A DNA stretch of 64,000 bases from Sphingomonas bisphenolicum (GCF_024349785.1 NZ_AP018817.1:1643501-1707500); one strand, 5' to 3'. Positions 1-8,953 are shown, counted from the stretch's first letter. Notes: generated by a model not told the origin, from the sequence alone. Made by a program: numbers and translations.

Positions 1-523
1 CCACCGACAGGCGGACGGGGCCGTCGTTGAGCAAATCCCAGTCGACGCAGGCGTCCAGCGTGTCCTTCAATGGCGCGCTGTCGTAGAAGCTGATCGCACC
101 CGGCGTGCCTTCGGGCATCAGGGTGGCGGGCCAGAGGCGCGGACGGAACATGCCCGGCACGCCGAATCCGGCGACCACGCTCGCCGCGCCCAGATGCATC
201 GCTTCGCGAATATGGTCGATTTCCGGCAGGATCATGTTGGGCATCCCGCCCGACACGGTGTACCAGAATTTCTTGAGCCGGCTGAGCCGCCGATGCGGCA
301 GATTGCCCGCGATGATCGCCGCGTTGATCGCGCCGATCGATATGCCCGCGACCCAGCTGACGTCGACACCCAGTTCGTCCAGCCGTTCATAGACGCCGGA
401 CTGAAAGGATCCCAATGCCCCGCCGCCCTGCAGCAGCAACGCGACTTCGCGGGGGAGGGGGAGGGGTGTGCGGGCGCGACGAAGCGGTTTCGCCTCGGTG
501 CCCAAGGGTTCGGTATCAGCCAT
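1..523 (-). CDS. Patatin-like phospholipase, C-terminus outside the window
   Basis: I translated this by hand from an ATG whose complement is at 521-523. After a basic, proline-rich leader it shows the patatin oxyanion motif QGGGALGSFQSG, and then the nucleophile elbow GISIGAINAAI, which is GxSxG with the catalytic serine. The catalytic Asp lies beyond the window edge, so only about 174 residues are visible. Patatin-like proteins are serine-Asp dyad acyl hydrolases acting on phospholipids or other acyl esters. Nothing in the short visible context narrows the substrate. There is no obvious signal peptide. The neighbouring gene at 670 is divergent. Confidence 0.85.
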   Translation of the reverse strand, partial: MADTEPLGTEAKPLRRARTPLPLPREVALLLQGGGALGSFQSGVYERLDELGVDVSWVAGISIGAINAAIIAGNLPHRRLSRLKKFWYTVSGGMPNMILPEIDHIREAMHLGAASVVAGFGVPGMFRPRLWPATLMPEGTPGAISFYDSAPLKDTLDACVDWDLLNDGPVRLSV

Positions 524-669
524 GTCGCAGTGCAATATAGTCTTTGACGCCGCTATTCCAACTTAATGTCTCGTAACAAATCACGGCCCGCCGCAACCTT
601 CGCGTCGGCGGACTGTTCCCCGAACGCATTGAATCGCGTAGGCAACGATCAAGAGAAAGGGAGGGCGCC

Positions 670-1554
670 ATGCGGCTCGACGACGAACAGGAAAGCAGTC
701 ATTACGAGGTGCAGGACGGCCGTAGCGGCGGCGGCCTGGGCGGCGGTGGATTGGGTGGCGGACTGGGCATGTTGCTGCCGCTGATCGGCAGCCGTTTCGG
801 CTGCGGCGGGATCGTCGTGGTGCTGATCATCATGGTGGTGATGGGGATCAACCCGCTCAGCCTGATCGGCGGCGGCGGAGGAGGACAGCAGGTCCAGACC
901 GAGCGACCCGCGGCCGGCCAGCTCACCGATGTCCAGCGCACCTCGCTCAAGGTGCTGGGATCGACCGAACGCCGCTGGACCGACATCTTCAAGGCGGAAG
1001 GGCAGCAATATCCCCCGCCGACTTTGGTCTTCTACAGCCAGAACGGCCAGTCGGGCTGCGGCGCGGCGCAATCGGCCATGGGGCCTTTCTACTGCCCGGC
1101 GGACCAGCGCATCTATCTCGACACCGATTTCTTCAATGAGATGGAAACCCGCTTCAACGCGCCCGGCGATTTCCCGATCGGCTATATCATCGCGCATGAG
1201 GTCGGCCATCATATCCAGACCATCACCGGCGAGGCGGACAAGATCCGCAAGGCGCAGCAGCGCGCATCCGAGGCCGAAGGCAATGCGCTTCAGGTGAAGA
1301 TGGAATTGCAGGCCGACTGCTATGCCGGCGTATGGGCCGCGCGCGACACCAATTTGATGGAGGCGGGCGACCTGGAGGAAGGGATGCGTGCGGCCGAAGC
1401 GATCGGCGACGACACGCTCCAGAAATCGGCCGGCCGGCGGCCGGTGCCCGAAAGCTTCACCCATGGCACCAGCGCGCAGCGCATGGAATGGCTGCGCAAG
1501 GGGCTGTCGACCGGCGATCCTGCCCAGTGCGACACGTTCCAGGGTGCAATCTGA
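670..1554 (+). CDS. Neutral zinc metallopeptidase of the YpfJ family
   Basis: The protein has 294 residues. It starts with a Gly-rich cytoplasmic segment, followed by one membrane span at about residues 45-65 (a run of I/V/L after FGCGG). The C-terminal domain carries the zinc-binding signature AHEVGHH at about residues 177-183, with further family motifs (QADCYAGVW and HGTSAQR). Length and layout match the bacterial family usually named after E. coli YpfJ; its substrate is unknown. The ATG at 670 follows a GAAAGGGAG ribosome site. The catalytic domain is predicted to be periplasmic, anchored by the single span. Confidence 0.85.
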   Translation: MRLDDEQESSHYEVQDGRSGGGLGGGGLGGGLGMLLPLIGSRFGCGGIVVVLIIMVVMGINPLSLIGGGGGGQQVQTERPAAGQLTDVQRTSLKVLGSTERRWTDIFKAEGQQYPPPTLVFYSQNGQSGCGAAQSAMGPFYCPADQRIYLDTDFFNEMETRFNAPGDFPIGYIIAHEVGHHIQTITGEADKIRKAQQRASEAEGNALQVKMELQADCYAGVWAARDTNLMEAGDLEEGMRAAEAIGDDTLQKSAGRRPVPESFTHGTSAQRMEWLRKGLSTGDPAQCDTFQGAI

Positions 1555-1557
1555 CCC

Positions 1558-1905
1558 TTATTCCGCGTTTGGCGATCCGGCGGGGGCATCCTGCGGCGAA
1601 AAGCCGGGGGCCATGCCACCGCTGATCGGCGGCGCGGACGTGTCGGGCAGACCGGCGCCGGGGGCCAGCGCAGGCTGGTCCGCCCCGGCCATGGGCTGGC
1701 CGAAGGACGAGGCGGCATCGACCGTCGGCGCGCCGGGCGTCACGACCGGCGCAACCGGTACGGGCACGGGCGGCGGTGGCACGTCGGCTATGATGGCGGA
1801 CTGGCCCTGCGGTGCGGGTTCGTGCTTGGGCAAAAGGGCTTGGGTGGCCATCACGATCAGGGGGGCGGCCAGCAGCGTAGCGATGGCGAAATTGCGATAG
1901 AGCAT
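1558..1905 (-). CDS. Hypothetical proline-rich membrane-anchored or exported protein
   Basis: From the internal ATG at 1905 the product has 115 residues. It begins with a short basic start (MLYRN) and a hydrophobic segment at about residues 6-24, which reads as a signal anchor or signal peptide. The rest is low complexity, rich in Pro, Ala, Gly and Val, with no recognisable fold. An earlier ATG at 1977 is possible but would put 24 polar residues before the hydrophobic segment. It converges on the metallopeptidase gene, with 3 bases between the stop codons. I do not recognise a family. Confidence 0.5.
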   Translation of the reverse strand: MLYRNFAIATLLAAPLIVMATQALLPKHEPAPQGQSAIIADVPPPPVPVPVAPVVTPGAPTVDAASSFGQPMAGADQPALAPGAGLPDTSAPPISGGMAPGFSPQDAPAGSPNAE

Positions 1906-1996
1906 GGACGTGCGACTTTTCTGGAATGACAAGCGCCGACTTCTATCCAAAATGGGTAAATAAAGCCCTGCCATCATTTGGCGAAGGCGTGGCCGG

Positions 1997-2188
1997 TCAG
2001 TGCCGGTCCAGCTTCGCCAGCAGCGCCATCATGTCGTCGGGCACCCCGTCACGGCCGGGCGCATAGGTCGCGCGCAGGGCATTGCCGACGCCTTCATATG
2101 GTTCCGGCACATCGACGGTCACGATTCGACCGCTGCCGCTTTCGCGCCCCGCTGCCGATCGGCCTGAAGATTTGTGCTGGATGTCCAT
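1997..2188 (-). CDS. Small NepR-like protein (possible anti-sigma factor of the general stress response)
   Basis: The reading frame gives 63 residues from the ATG at 2188. The C-terminal half contains GVGNALRATYAP and then VPDDMMALLAKLDRH. This resembles NepR, the small anti-sigma factor of alphaproteobacteria, which has an (I/V)G..LR..Y helix followed by a (I/V)P..(M/F)..LL..LD helix. NepR sequesters EcfG sigma factors and is released by PhyR. Neither PhyR nor EcfG is encoded nearby, and no strong ribosome site precedes the start, so the assignment is tentative. It is divergent from glnE. Confidence 0.5.
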   Translation of the reverse strand: MDIQHKSSGRSAAGRESGSGRIVTVDVPEPYEGVGNALRATYAPGRDGVPDDMMALLAKLDRH

Positions 2189-2273
2189 AAGGACTGAACG
2201 GCTTTGTAACCCAAAAGTTTCTGGCATTCGTCGCAAGCCCAAGCGATAGCGCCCGAAGATAAGGGAGAGCAAT

Positions 2274-4961
2274 GTGACCGACTGGCTGCAAACCGAAACC
2301 CGCATCAGGGGCCATTCGCCCTTTCTGGCGCGCGCGCTGGACCGTTTCCCGGCCGTGACCGAGCGGCTGGCGGCCGGCGACCATGACGGCGCGCTCGCCG
2401 CGGCGCAAGCGGCGGGCAGCCCGGAAGACGGTGTCGCCCGGTCGCTTCGCCGCCGTCGCGGGGCGATCGCGCTGGCGGTGGCCGCCGCCGACCTGGCGGG
2501 CGCCTGGGACATGGATCGCGTCACCCGCACCCTGTCCGACTTTGCCGACCAGGCGCTGGAAGAAGCGCTCGCGGCCGCGATGCAGGAACGCTATCCAGAC
2601 GCCGACCATCGCGGCTTCGTCGTCCTCGCGCTGGGCAAGCATGGCAGCCGGGAGCTGAACTATTCGTCGGATATAGATCCGATCCTGCTCTACGATCCCG
2701 CCACCCTGCCGCATGGCGAGCGGGAGGATGTCGCCGACGCGGCTGTCCGCATCGGCCGCCGCATGAGCGAACTGCTCACCGCCCGCGACGGCGACGGCTA
2801 TGTCTTCCGCGTCGATCTGCGCCTGCGGCCTTCGCCCGAAGCGACGCCGATCGCACTGCCGGTGGAGGCGGCGATCGGCTATTATGAATCGACCGCGATG
2901 GGCTGGGAACAGGCCGCCTTCATCCGCGCGCGCCCCGCCGCCGGCGATATCCCGCTCGGCGATTATTTCATGCGCCAGATTCGCCCCTTCGTCTGGCGGC
3001 GCAGCCTGGATTTCGGCGCGATCGACGCGATCGTCGACATCAGCCGCCGCATTCGCGACCATTATGCGCAGGGGCAGGCGTTCGGGCCGGGCTATGACCT
3101 CAAGCGCGGACGCGGCGGCATTCGCGAAGTCGAATTCTTCGCCCAGGTCCATCAGCTCATCCATGGTGGTCGCGACCCGTCGCTGCGATCGGGCAATACC
3201 CGCGAGGCGCTGGCCGCGCTGGCCGCGGCGAATGTGATCGAGACCGACGTCGCCGCGCGGCTGGACGAGGCCTATATCCTGTTCCGCACGATCGAGCATC
3301 GGCTCCAGATGGTGGAGGACCGCCAGACCCACGAACTGCCCAAGGCGGCGGCCAGCCTCGACAATGTCGCGCAACTGCACGGCCTCCCCGACGCGACGGC
3401 GCTGCTCGACCTGTTGCGCCCGCATGTCGAATGGGTCGGCCGCAACTATGACCGGCTCAGTCCCGAAAAGGATGATGCCGCGCTGTCCCAGGACGAGGAG
3501 CGGCTGAAGGCGCAACTGGTCGAGATCGGCTTTGCCGACGCGGAAACCCCGCTCGCCCGCATCACGCGCTGGCGCGGCGGCACGATCCGGGCGCTGCGCA
3601 GCGCGCCCTCGCGCGAGGCGCTCGAAGCGCTGCTGCCCGGCCTGATGCGCACATTGGCCAAGGCGCCCGACCCCAGTCGCGCGCTCAATCGCCTCGACGA
3701 CATGATCGGCCGGCTGCCGAGCGCGATCAACTTCTTCAAGCTGCTCGCCGCACGTCCCGCGCTGGTCGAACTGCTGGCCGAGATATTGAGCCACGCCCCG
3801 ACCCTGGCTGACGCGCTGGGGCGCCGCGCCGAACTGATCGACGGCCTCATCGACGCCTCCGCCTTCGATCCGCCGCCGTCCGTGCCGCAACTGGCCCGGC
3901 AACTGGGCGCATTGGAACCGGGCGAGGATTATCAGGCATTGCTCGACCGGGTGCGCCAGCGTGTGGGCGACCGACGCTTCGCGCTGGGTGCGCAGATCAT
4001 TCGTGGCGGCGATCCGCTGGAGGCGGGCAGGGGCTATGGCCGCGTCGCCGAAGCCGCGATCGAGGCGCTGGCCGCCGCCACCGTGGCCGAATTCGAAACC
4101 GCCCATGGCAAGGTGCCGGGCGGCGACATGCTTATCCTGGCGTTGGGCCGCATGGGCGGCGAGGTACTGACCCATGCCTCGGACCTCGACCTCGTCTATC
4201 TTTTTACCGGCGATTTCTCGACCGAATCGGATGGGCCGCGACCGCTGGGCGCGACCCAATATTTCAACCGCCTTGGCCAGCGCATCACCAACGCACTGTC
4301 GGTCCATACCGCGTCCGGCCCGCTCTACGAGGTCGATACGCGGCTGCGCCCGTCCGGCGCGCAGGGATTGCTGGCGGTCAGCCTCGACAGTTTCGCCAAA
4401 TATCAGCGGGAAGAAGCCTGGACGTGGGAGCATCTGGCGCTCACCCGCGCCCGGCCGGTGTTCGGTTCGCCGCAGGCGCGGGCCGCGCTTGACGAGATCC
4501 TGGCAGAAACGCTCCGGCGCCCGCGCGATTTCGACGATCTCGCGCGCCAGGCGGTGAAGATGCGCGCGGACATCGCCCGGCATAAGCCGCCGGCCAGCGA
4601 TCTGGACGTCAAGCTGGTGCCAGGCGGCCTCGTGGACCTGGAATTCCTGATCCATGTGAACCAGTTCCGCCACGGCATGGCCTTCGACCCCGATCTGGGC
4701 CAGGCGCTCGCCGAACTGGTCGCGGCCGGCCACCTGCCCGAGGAGTTGATCGCGGCGCATGACCTCATCACCCGCTATCTGGTGGTGTCGCGGCTGGTGT
4801 CGCCCAAATCCACCGAGCCGGCGGAGGCCACCCGGTCGCTGGTCGCGCGGGCCTGTGGCGCGGCCGATTGGGACGGGCTGCTTGCAAGCTACGCCAAGGC
4901 GCGGCAATGCGTGGGCGAAGCCTGGGCCGCGCTCGCCGCGCCCTATCAGGAGAAAGCATGA
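2274..4961 (+). CDS. glnE: Bifunctional glutamine synthetase adenylyltransferase/deadenylylase
   Basis: This 895-residue protein has two nucleotidyltransferase halves. The first active-site motif is GKHGSRELNYSSDIDP at about residues 122-137. The second is GRMGGEVLTHASDLDLVYLF, centred near residue 630. Each is followed by the family's helical domain. GlnE attaches AMP to glutamine synthetase when nitrogen is plentiful and removes it when nitrogen is short, under PII control. The GTG at 2274 is preferred because AAGGGAGAG precedes it at 2261. The stop overlaps the start of bcp (ATGA), so the two are translationally coupled. Confidence 0.95.
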   Translation: MTDWLQTETRIRGHSPFLARALDRFPAVTERLAAGDHDGALAAAQAAGSPEDGVARSLRRRRGAIALAVAAADLAGAWDMDRVTRTLSDFADQALEEALAAAMQERYPDADHRGFVVLALGKHGSRELNYSSDIDPILLYDPATLPHGEREDVADAAVRIGRRMSELLTARDGDGYVFRVDLRLRPSPEATPIALPVEAAIGYYESTAMGWEQAAFIRARPAAGDIPLGDYFMRQIRPFVWRRSLDFGAIDAIVDISRRIRDHYAQGQAFGPGYDLKRGRGGIREVEFFAQVHQLIHGGRDPSLRSGNTREALAALAAANVIETDVAARLDEAYILFRTIEHRLQMVEDRQTHELPKAAASLDNVAQLHGLPDATALLDLLRPHVEWVGRNYDRLSPEKDDAALSQDEERLKAQLVEIGFADAETPLARITRWRGGTIRALRSAPSREALEALLPGLMRTLAKAPDPSRALNRLDDMIGRLPSAINFFKLLAARPALVELLAEILSHAPTLADALGRRAELIDGLIDASAFDPPPSVPQLARQLGALEPGEDYQALLDRVRQRVGDRRFALGAQIIRGGDPLEAGRGYGRVAEAAIEALAAATVAEFETAHGKVPGGDMLILALGRMGGEVLTHASDLDLVYLFTGDFSTESDGPRPLGATQYFNRLGQRITNALSVHTASGPLYEVDTRLRPSGAQGLLAVSLDSFAKYQREEAWTWEHLALTRARPVFGSPQARAALDEILAETLRRPRDFDDLARQAVKMRADIARHKPPASDLDVKLVPGGLVDLEFLIHVNQFRHGMAFDPDLGQALAELVAAGHLPEELIAAHDLITRYLVVSRLVSPKSTEPAEATRSLVARACGAADWDGLLASYAKARQCVGEAWAALAAPYQEKA

Positions 4962-5422
4962 TGCTGGAGCAGGGTATGTCCGTCCCCGCCGTGACGCTGA
5001 CCGACGCCGACGGCGTGGATTTCACGCTGGACGCCTATCAGGGCAAGCCGCTGGTCGTCTATTTCTATCCCAAGGCGGACACGCCCGGCTGCACCAACGA
5101 GGCGAAGGATTTCACCGCGCTGGCCGATGATTTCGCCGCTGCTGGCGTGCCGATCGTGGGCATTTCCAAGGACAAGGCGGGCAAGCTCAAGAAATTCGCC
5201 GACAAATATGGCCTGCGCGTCATCCTCGCCTCCGGCGAATCGGGGGCGGCGTGCGAGGCGTTCGGCACCTGGGTCGAAAAATCGCTCTATGGTCGCAAAT
5301 ATATGGGGATCGAGCGCGCCACCTTTCTGGTCGGCGCGGAAGGCGCGATCCTGCGGGTCTGGCCCAAGGTGAAGGTCAAGGGCCACGCCGCAGAGGTGCT
5401 GGAGGCGGTGCAGGCGCTTTGA
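4958..5422 (+). CDS. bcp: Thioredoxin-dependent thiol peroxidase (BCP/PrxQ peroxiredoxin)
   Basis: The protein has 154 residues with the thioredoxin-like peroxiredoxin fold. The peroxidatic cysteine sits in YPKADTPGCTNEA, at about residue 47. The family often has a resolving Cys five residues later; that position is not a Cys here, and the only other candidate is the Cys in GAACEAF further on. It reduces hydrogen and organic peroxides in the cytoplasm. Two ATG codons are adjacent (4958 and 4961); AGGAG at 4948 supports the first. It overlaps glnE at its start, and its TGA overlaps a TTG start of the next gene. Confidence 0.92.
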   Translation: MMLEQGMSVPAVTLTDADGVDFTLDAYQGKPLVVYFYPKADTPGCTNEAKDFTALADDFAAAGVPIVGISKDKAGKLKKFADKYGLRVILASGESGAACEAFGTWVEKSLYGRKYMGIERATFLVGAEGAILRVWPKVKVKGHAAEVLEAVQAL

Positions 5423-6228
5423 CCCTGCCGGCAGCCGTAACCAGCGTGGGCGCGGGTTGCGCCCATGTCCTGCTGACCCCCGATCCGCGCGCCAAGCTGA
5501 TGGCCGCGCGCGCGGTCGCGCGGGCCTGGCGACAGGGGCGGCTGGCGCATCGGTTCGACGTCGTCCTGCCGGATCGTCCGGCGCGGCCCGCCACGCCTAT
5601 ATTGCTGCCGCCCGGCCAGATGCCCCGACGCGGCAAGATCGGCTCGGATCGGGCGCGGATCGCCATGCTCCATGCGATCGCCCATATCGAATGCGTCGCG
5701 ATCGATCTCGCCTTCGACCTGATCGGCCGGTTCGGTGGGCAATTCCCCGCGGCCTTCACCGATGAATGGATGCAGGTCGGCGCGGAGGAGGCGATGCATT
5801 TCGCTTTGCTCGAACGCCGGCTGCGCCAGATGGGCAGCCATTATGGCGCGCTCGCCGCCCATGACGGCCTGTGGCAGGCGGCGGAGGAAACGGCGGGCGA
5901 TGCGCTCGCCCGGCTCGCCATCGTGCCGATGGTGCTGGAGGCGCGGGCGCTGGACATCACGCCGGCCACGATCGAACGGTTCGAGGCGGTGGGTGACGTA
6001 GCATCCGGCCGTATGCTGCGACGCATCATGGCCGACGAAATTCGCCATGTCGCGGCAGGGACGAAATGGTTCGTCGCGGCGACGAACCGATTGGGCGTAG
6101 ATGCCGCCAATCATTACCAAATGCTTGTGAAACGCCACTTTAGGGGCAGCGTTAAGCCTCCGTTCAACGACTCGGCGCGTCGGCAGGCCGGTCTGACGGA
6201 AGAATTCTACGTCGCGCTTGCAACATGA
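5419..6228 (+). CDS. DUF455 ferritin-like domain protein
   Basis: The family is recognised from its helical ferritin-like core. It has an IAHIECVAIDLAFDL helix (HIE), then GAEEAMHF (EExxH), and later RRIMADEIRHVAAGTKW (ExxH). These Glu/His pairs are the likely di-metal ligands. The protein has 269 residues from the TTG at 5419, whose TTGA overlaps the bcp stop; an upstream start would lie inside bcp. Function is unknown. Some relatives are described as rRNA-modification or stress proteins, but nothing here decides that. It is likely co-transcribed with glnE and bcp. Confidence 0.8.
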   Translation: MTLPAAVTSVGAGCAHVLLTPDPRAKLMAARAVARAWRQGRLAHRFDVVLPDRPARPATPILLPPGQMPRRGKIGSDRARIAMLHAIAHIECVAIDLAFDLIGRFGGQFPAAFTDEWMQVGAEEAMHFALLERRLRQMGSHYGALAAHDGLWQAAEETAGDALARLAIVPMVLEARALDITPATIERFEAVGDVASGRMLRRIMADEIRHVAAGTKWFVAATNRLGVDAANHYQMLVKRHFRGSVKPPFNDSARRQAGLTEEFYVALAT

Positions 6229-6336
6229 GCCGCGATTTGCAGTCTGCATCCGGCGGGGGCGATCCAGGTCGCCAATAAGTTAAACACGGGAAGCGCCGAG
6301 GGGCATCAAGCCTCCGGTGACATAGTCGGGGTCTGC

Positions 6337-7062
6337 ATGTCGGTTCTTCACATGGTAAATGCTCGCGGGTCGCGTTTGTTCCAGACGAGCAAGGTTAAGA
6401 CGATTTTAGCCAGCATCGGGATTGTCGGCGCGCTTTGCGCGACCGCCCCGGTCCACGCCACCGAAAGCGACGATCCCTATGGCGATGCGTCGGAAATCAA
6501 CACCAGCCCGCTTGGGCCATCCGACGTCGGCTTCTCCAACCTCTTCTCCAGCCTGCAGCGCCTGGACGGCAATGCCAAGACCGCGGCCTATATCCCCTCG
6601 GGCCGCCCGGTCGAAAAGCTGACCCTGACCTCGAACTTCGGCGTCCGTTCCGATCCGTTCAACCGCGCCGCCCGGATGCACAAGGGCATCGACATTCCCG
6701 GCCCGATCGGCACCCCGATCCACGCGACCGCCGACGGCATCATCAGCCGCGCCGGCTGGGCCAGCGGCTATGGCAACCTCGTCCAGATCTCGCACGGAAG
6801 CGGCATGGAAACGCGCTACGGCCACATGTCGAAGCTGCTGGTCGCCGAAAACAGCTATGTGAAGCGCGGTCAGATCATCGGCCTGATGGGTTCGACCGGC
6901 CGCTCGACCGGCAGCCACCTCCATTATGAAGTCCGTGTCGATGGCGCCGCGATCAACCCGCTGCCCTTCGTCGCCGGCCCCGACTATCTGGTCGCGATGA
7001 ACACCAAGCCGCCGCTGGCCATGGGCGGCCCGACCAAGGCGGAAGAAAAAGCCGCCGACTAA
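6337..7062 (+). CDS. M23 family metallopeptidase (LytM-type peptidoglycan endopeptidase)
   Basis: The 241-residue protein has a basic start and a hydrophobic export signal at about residues 24-42, ending near VHA. The C-terminal M23 domain shows FGVRSDPFNRAARMHKGID (first zinc His and Asp), RYGHMS and GSHLHYEVR (the HxH motif). All the zinc ligands and the catalytic His are therefore present. These enzymes cleave peptide cross-links in peptidoglycan, or regulate such cleavage. The ribosome site is weak, and the ATG at 6352 is an alternative start. A hairpin terminator follows the gene. Confidence 0.88.
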   Translation: MSVLHMVNARGSRLFQTSKVKTILASIGIVGALCATAPVHATESDDPYGDASEINTSPLGPSDVGFSNLFSSLQRLDGNAKTAAYIPSGRPVEKLTLTSNFGVRSDPFNRAARMHKGIDIPGPIGTPIHATADGIISRAGWASGYGNLVQISHGSGMETRYGHMSKLLVAENSYVKRGQIIGLMGSTGRSTGSHLHYEVRVDGAAINPLPFVAGPDYLVAMNTKPPLAMGGPTKAEEKAAD

Positions 7063-7085
7063 GGCCGGTTTCCCGGAAATTCGCC

Positions 7086-7120
7086 AAAGGCCCGGCACCC
7101 TATGGCTTGTCGGGCCTTTT
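7086..7120 (+). terminator. Rho-independent terminator after the M23 peptidase gene
   Basis: The stem AAAGGCCCG pairs with CGGGCCTTT across a 16-base loop and ends in a T run. It lies 24 bases after the stop codon of the M23 gene and just before erpA. Confidence 0.75.
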
Positions 7121-7141
7121 GCTTGCCCCTATCTAGGCAGC

Positions 7142-7468
7142 ATGGCCGACATTGATCTCACTCCTTCCGCTGCCGCGCGTGTCGCTGCGATCGCCGCCAA
7201 GCAGGGCAAGCCTGCGATCCTGCGGCTGGCCGTGGAGGGTGGCGGCTGTTCCGGCTTCCAATATCGCTTCGGCTTGGCCGATGGCGTGGAAGCGGACGAT
7301 CTGTCGGTCGAGCGCGATGGCGTGACCCTGGTGGTCGATGATGTCAGTCTGGATCTGGTGCGCGGTTCGGCGGTCGATTTCGTCTCCGACCTCGGCGGCG
7401 CCGCCTTCAAGGTGACCAATCCCAACGCGACCGCCGGCTGCGGTTGCGGGACCAGCTTCTCGGTCTGA
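7142..7468 (+). CDS. erpA: A-type iron-sulfur carrier (ErpA/IscA family)
   Basis: The 108-residue protein has the three conserved cysteines of A-type carriers: one in GGGCSGFQY at about residue 36 and two in the C-terminal CGCG. It accepts Fe-S clusters from the assembly machinery and hands them to apoproteins in the cytoplasm. The N-terminus MADIDLTPSAAARV is typical. I use the ErpA name by similarity; IscA-type members cannot be fully separated by eye. It stands alone between a terminator and a long palindrome. Confidence 0.85.
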   Translation: MADIDLTPSAAARVAAIAAKQGKPAILRLAVEGGGCSGFQYRFGLADGVEADDLSVERDGVTLVVDDVSLDLVRGSAVDFVSDLGGAAFKVTNPNATAGCGCGTSFSV

Positions 7469-7488
7469 ATCCTTCCGTTTGAAAATCC

Positions 7489-7558
7489 GCGTGCTCCTGC
7501 GTAGGCAGGAGCCCAGACCGAACCTTGGAACTGGGCTCCTGCCTGCGCAGGAGCACGC
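7489..7558. repeat. Long intergenic palindrome (27-base arms)
   Basis: The arms at 7489-7515 and 7532-7558 are inverted repeats of 27 bases with one mismatch, separated by 16 bases. They contain the words CTCCTGCG and GCAGGAGC. The element lies between erpA and the exonuclease gene. It looks like a dispersed palindromic repeat of the kind common in sphingomonad intergenic DNA, and it could also act as a terminator, though it has no T run. Confidence 0.75.
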
Positions 7559-7581
7559 ATAGATTGAACGGATTGCCAGCC

Positions 7582-8358
7582 ATGCGCATCGCCACCTTCA
7601 ACATCAATGGCATCAAGGCGCGGCTGCCGCGCCTGCTGGAATGGCTGGACGAAACCCAGCCCGACATCGCCTGCCTGCAGGAAATCAAGACCAGCGACGA
7701 AACCTTCCCGGTCAAGGATATCGAGGCGGCTGGCTATGGCGTGATCTGGCACGGGCAAAAGGGGTTCAACGGCGTCGCCATCCTCGCGCGTGGCGAAACC
7801 CCTGTGGAGGTGCGCCGCGGCCTCGCGGGCGAGCCGGAGGATGAGCATAGCCGCTATCTGGAAGCCGATGTGAAGGGCGTGCGCGTCGCGTCCATCTACC
7901 TGCCCAACGGCAATCCGCAGCCCGGTCCGAAATTCGATTACAAGCTGCGCTGGATGAAGCGCCTGCGCGACCGCGCGACCGAAATATGGGCGGAGGAAAT
8001 CCCCGCCATCCTGGCTGGCGACTATAATGTCATCCCGCGCGACGTAGACACTTTTTCGGTCAAGGCGATGCAGGACGATGCGTTGATGCAACCCGAAAGC
8101 CGCGAGGCCTATCGCCGCCTGCTGGGCGACGGCTGGACCGACGCGCTTCTCGCCCGCCATCCCACTGGCGGCGTGTGGACCTTCTGGGACTATCAGGCGA
8201 ACAGCTGGCCGCGCGACGCCGGTTTCCGCATCGACCATCTGCTGCTCAGCCCAGCCGCCGCCGACCGCCTGGTCGATGCGCAGGTCGACAAGGCATTTCG
8301 CGGCCGGGAAAAGGCCAGCGACCATGCGCCGACCTGGGTGGCGCTGCGTCCGGAATAA
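7582..8358 (+). CDS. xthA: Exodeoxyribonuclease III
   Basis: This is a 258-residue endonuclease/exonuclease/phosphatase-fold protein of ExoIII length. It begins MRIATFNINGIKARL, then shows the metal-binding Glu in CLQEIKTSD, the catalytic LAGDYNVIP, and the C-terminal FRIDHLLLS and SDHAPTW motifs. It removes abasic sites and blocked 3' ends in base-excision repair. The ATG at 7582 is chosen because the family starts exactly there; a longer reading frame upstream runs back into the palindrome. Confidence 0.92.
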   Translation: MRIATFNINGIKARLPRLLEWLDETQPDIACLQEIKTSDETFPVKDIEAAGYGVIWHGQKGFNGVAILARGETPVEVRRGLAGEPEDEHSRYLEADVKGVRVASIYLPNGNPQPGPKFDYKLRWMKRLRDRATEIWAEEIPAILAGDYNVIPRDVDTFSVKAMQDDALMQPESREAYRRLLGDGWTDALLARHPTGGVWTFWDYQANSWPRDAGFRIDHLLLSPAAADRLVDAQVDKAFRGREKASDHAPTWVALRPE

Positions 8359-8397
8359 TTATCCGGGTAATATTGACTAAATTTATTCCGGGTAATA
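8358..8397. promoter_or_regulatory. Two tandem operator-like near-palindromes upstream of the DUF2239 gene
   Basis: TTATCCGGGTAATA at 8359-8372 and TTATTCCGGGTAATA at 8383-8397 are a direct repeat about 24 bases apart. Each is close to the palindrome ATTACCCGGGTAAT. The AT-rich flanks stand out in this GC-rich DNA and are suited to a promoter. Two equally spaced copies suggest a dimeric repressor or activator of the downstream gene; the regulator is not encoded nearby. Confidence 0.6.
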
Positions 8398-8422
8398 ATG
8401 GCCATGTCGAAGGAGATTCGAC

Positions 8423-8953
8423 ATGGAACGGACATTGACGGCTTTTGCAGGCGATCTGTGGATCGCTACCGGCGACGACGGGGAAGTGCGCGAGGCACTG
8501 CGCGCCATGGGCGACGACGCCCAGGCCGTCCTGCTGTTCGACGACGCCACCGGTCGTCAGGTCGATATCGACCTGCGCGGTCCCGCGGTCGACGCGCCAC
8601 GGGGCAGGGGCCGCCCGAAGCTGGGCGTACAATCCCGCGAAATCACCTTGCTCCCCCGCCATTGGGACTGGCTCGCGACCCAGCCCGGCGGCGCCTCCGC
8701 AACGGTGCGCCGACTGGTCGAAGCGGCGCGCAAGGCCGATACCGAACAGCCCAGCCCCCGCGCGGCGATGGACGCCGCCTATCATTTCATGACCGCGATG
8801 GCGGGCGACCGGCCCGGCTATGAAGCCGCGATCCGGGCGCTGTTCGCGAAGGACGCACAACTGTTCAACTCGTTGTCGCAGGACTGGCCGTCAGGCATCC
8901 GCGACCACGCCCGCGCGTTGGCAGGACCGGCCTTTGCGCAGCAGGTCTGCTAA
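8423..8953 (+). CDS. DUF2239 family protein
   Basis: The 176-residue protein matches the DUF2239 layout. An N-terminal segment (LTAFAGDLWIATG) is followed by LLFDDATGRQVDIDLRG, and a central RGRGRPKLGVQSREITLLPRHWDWL block is the hallmark of the family. The C-terminal half is helical. Function is unknown. No signal peptide or membrane span is visible. It has a strong AAGGAGA ribosome site at 8409 and is preceded by the two operator-like repeats, so it is probably controlled on its own. Confidence 0.85.
   Translation: MERTLTAFAGDLWIATGDDGEVREALRAMGDDAQAVLLFDDATGRQVDIDLRGPAVDAPRGRGRPKLGVQSREITLLPRHWDWLATQPGGASATVRRLVEAARKADTEQPSPRAAMDAAYHFMTAMAGDRPGYEAAIRALFAKDAQLFNSLSQDWPSGIRDHARALAGPAFAQQVC

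Noticed and set aside
2094..4907. Very long open frame antisense to glnE
   Set aside because: It is a shadow of codon bias on the opposite strand; its translation is Arg/Gln/Asp-rich without any family feature, while glnE is unmistakable.
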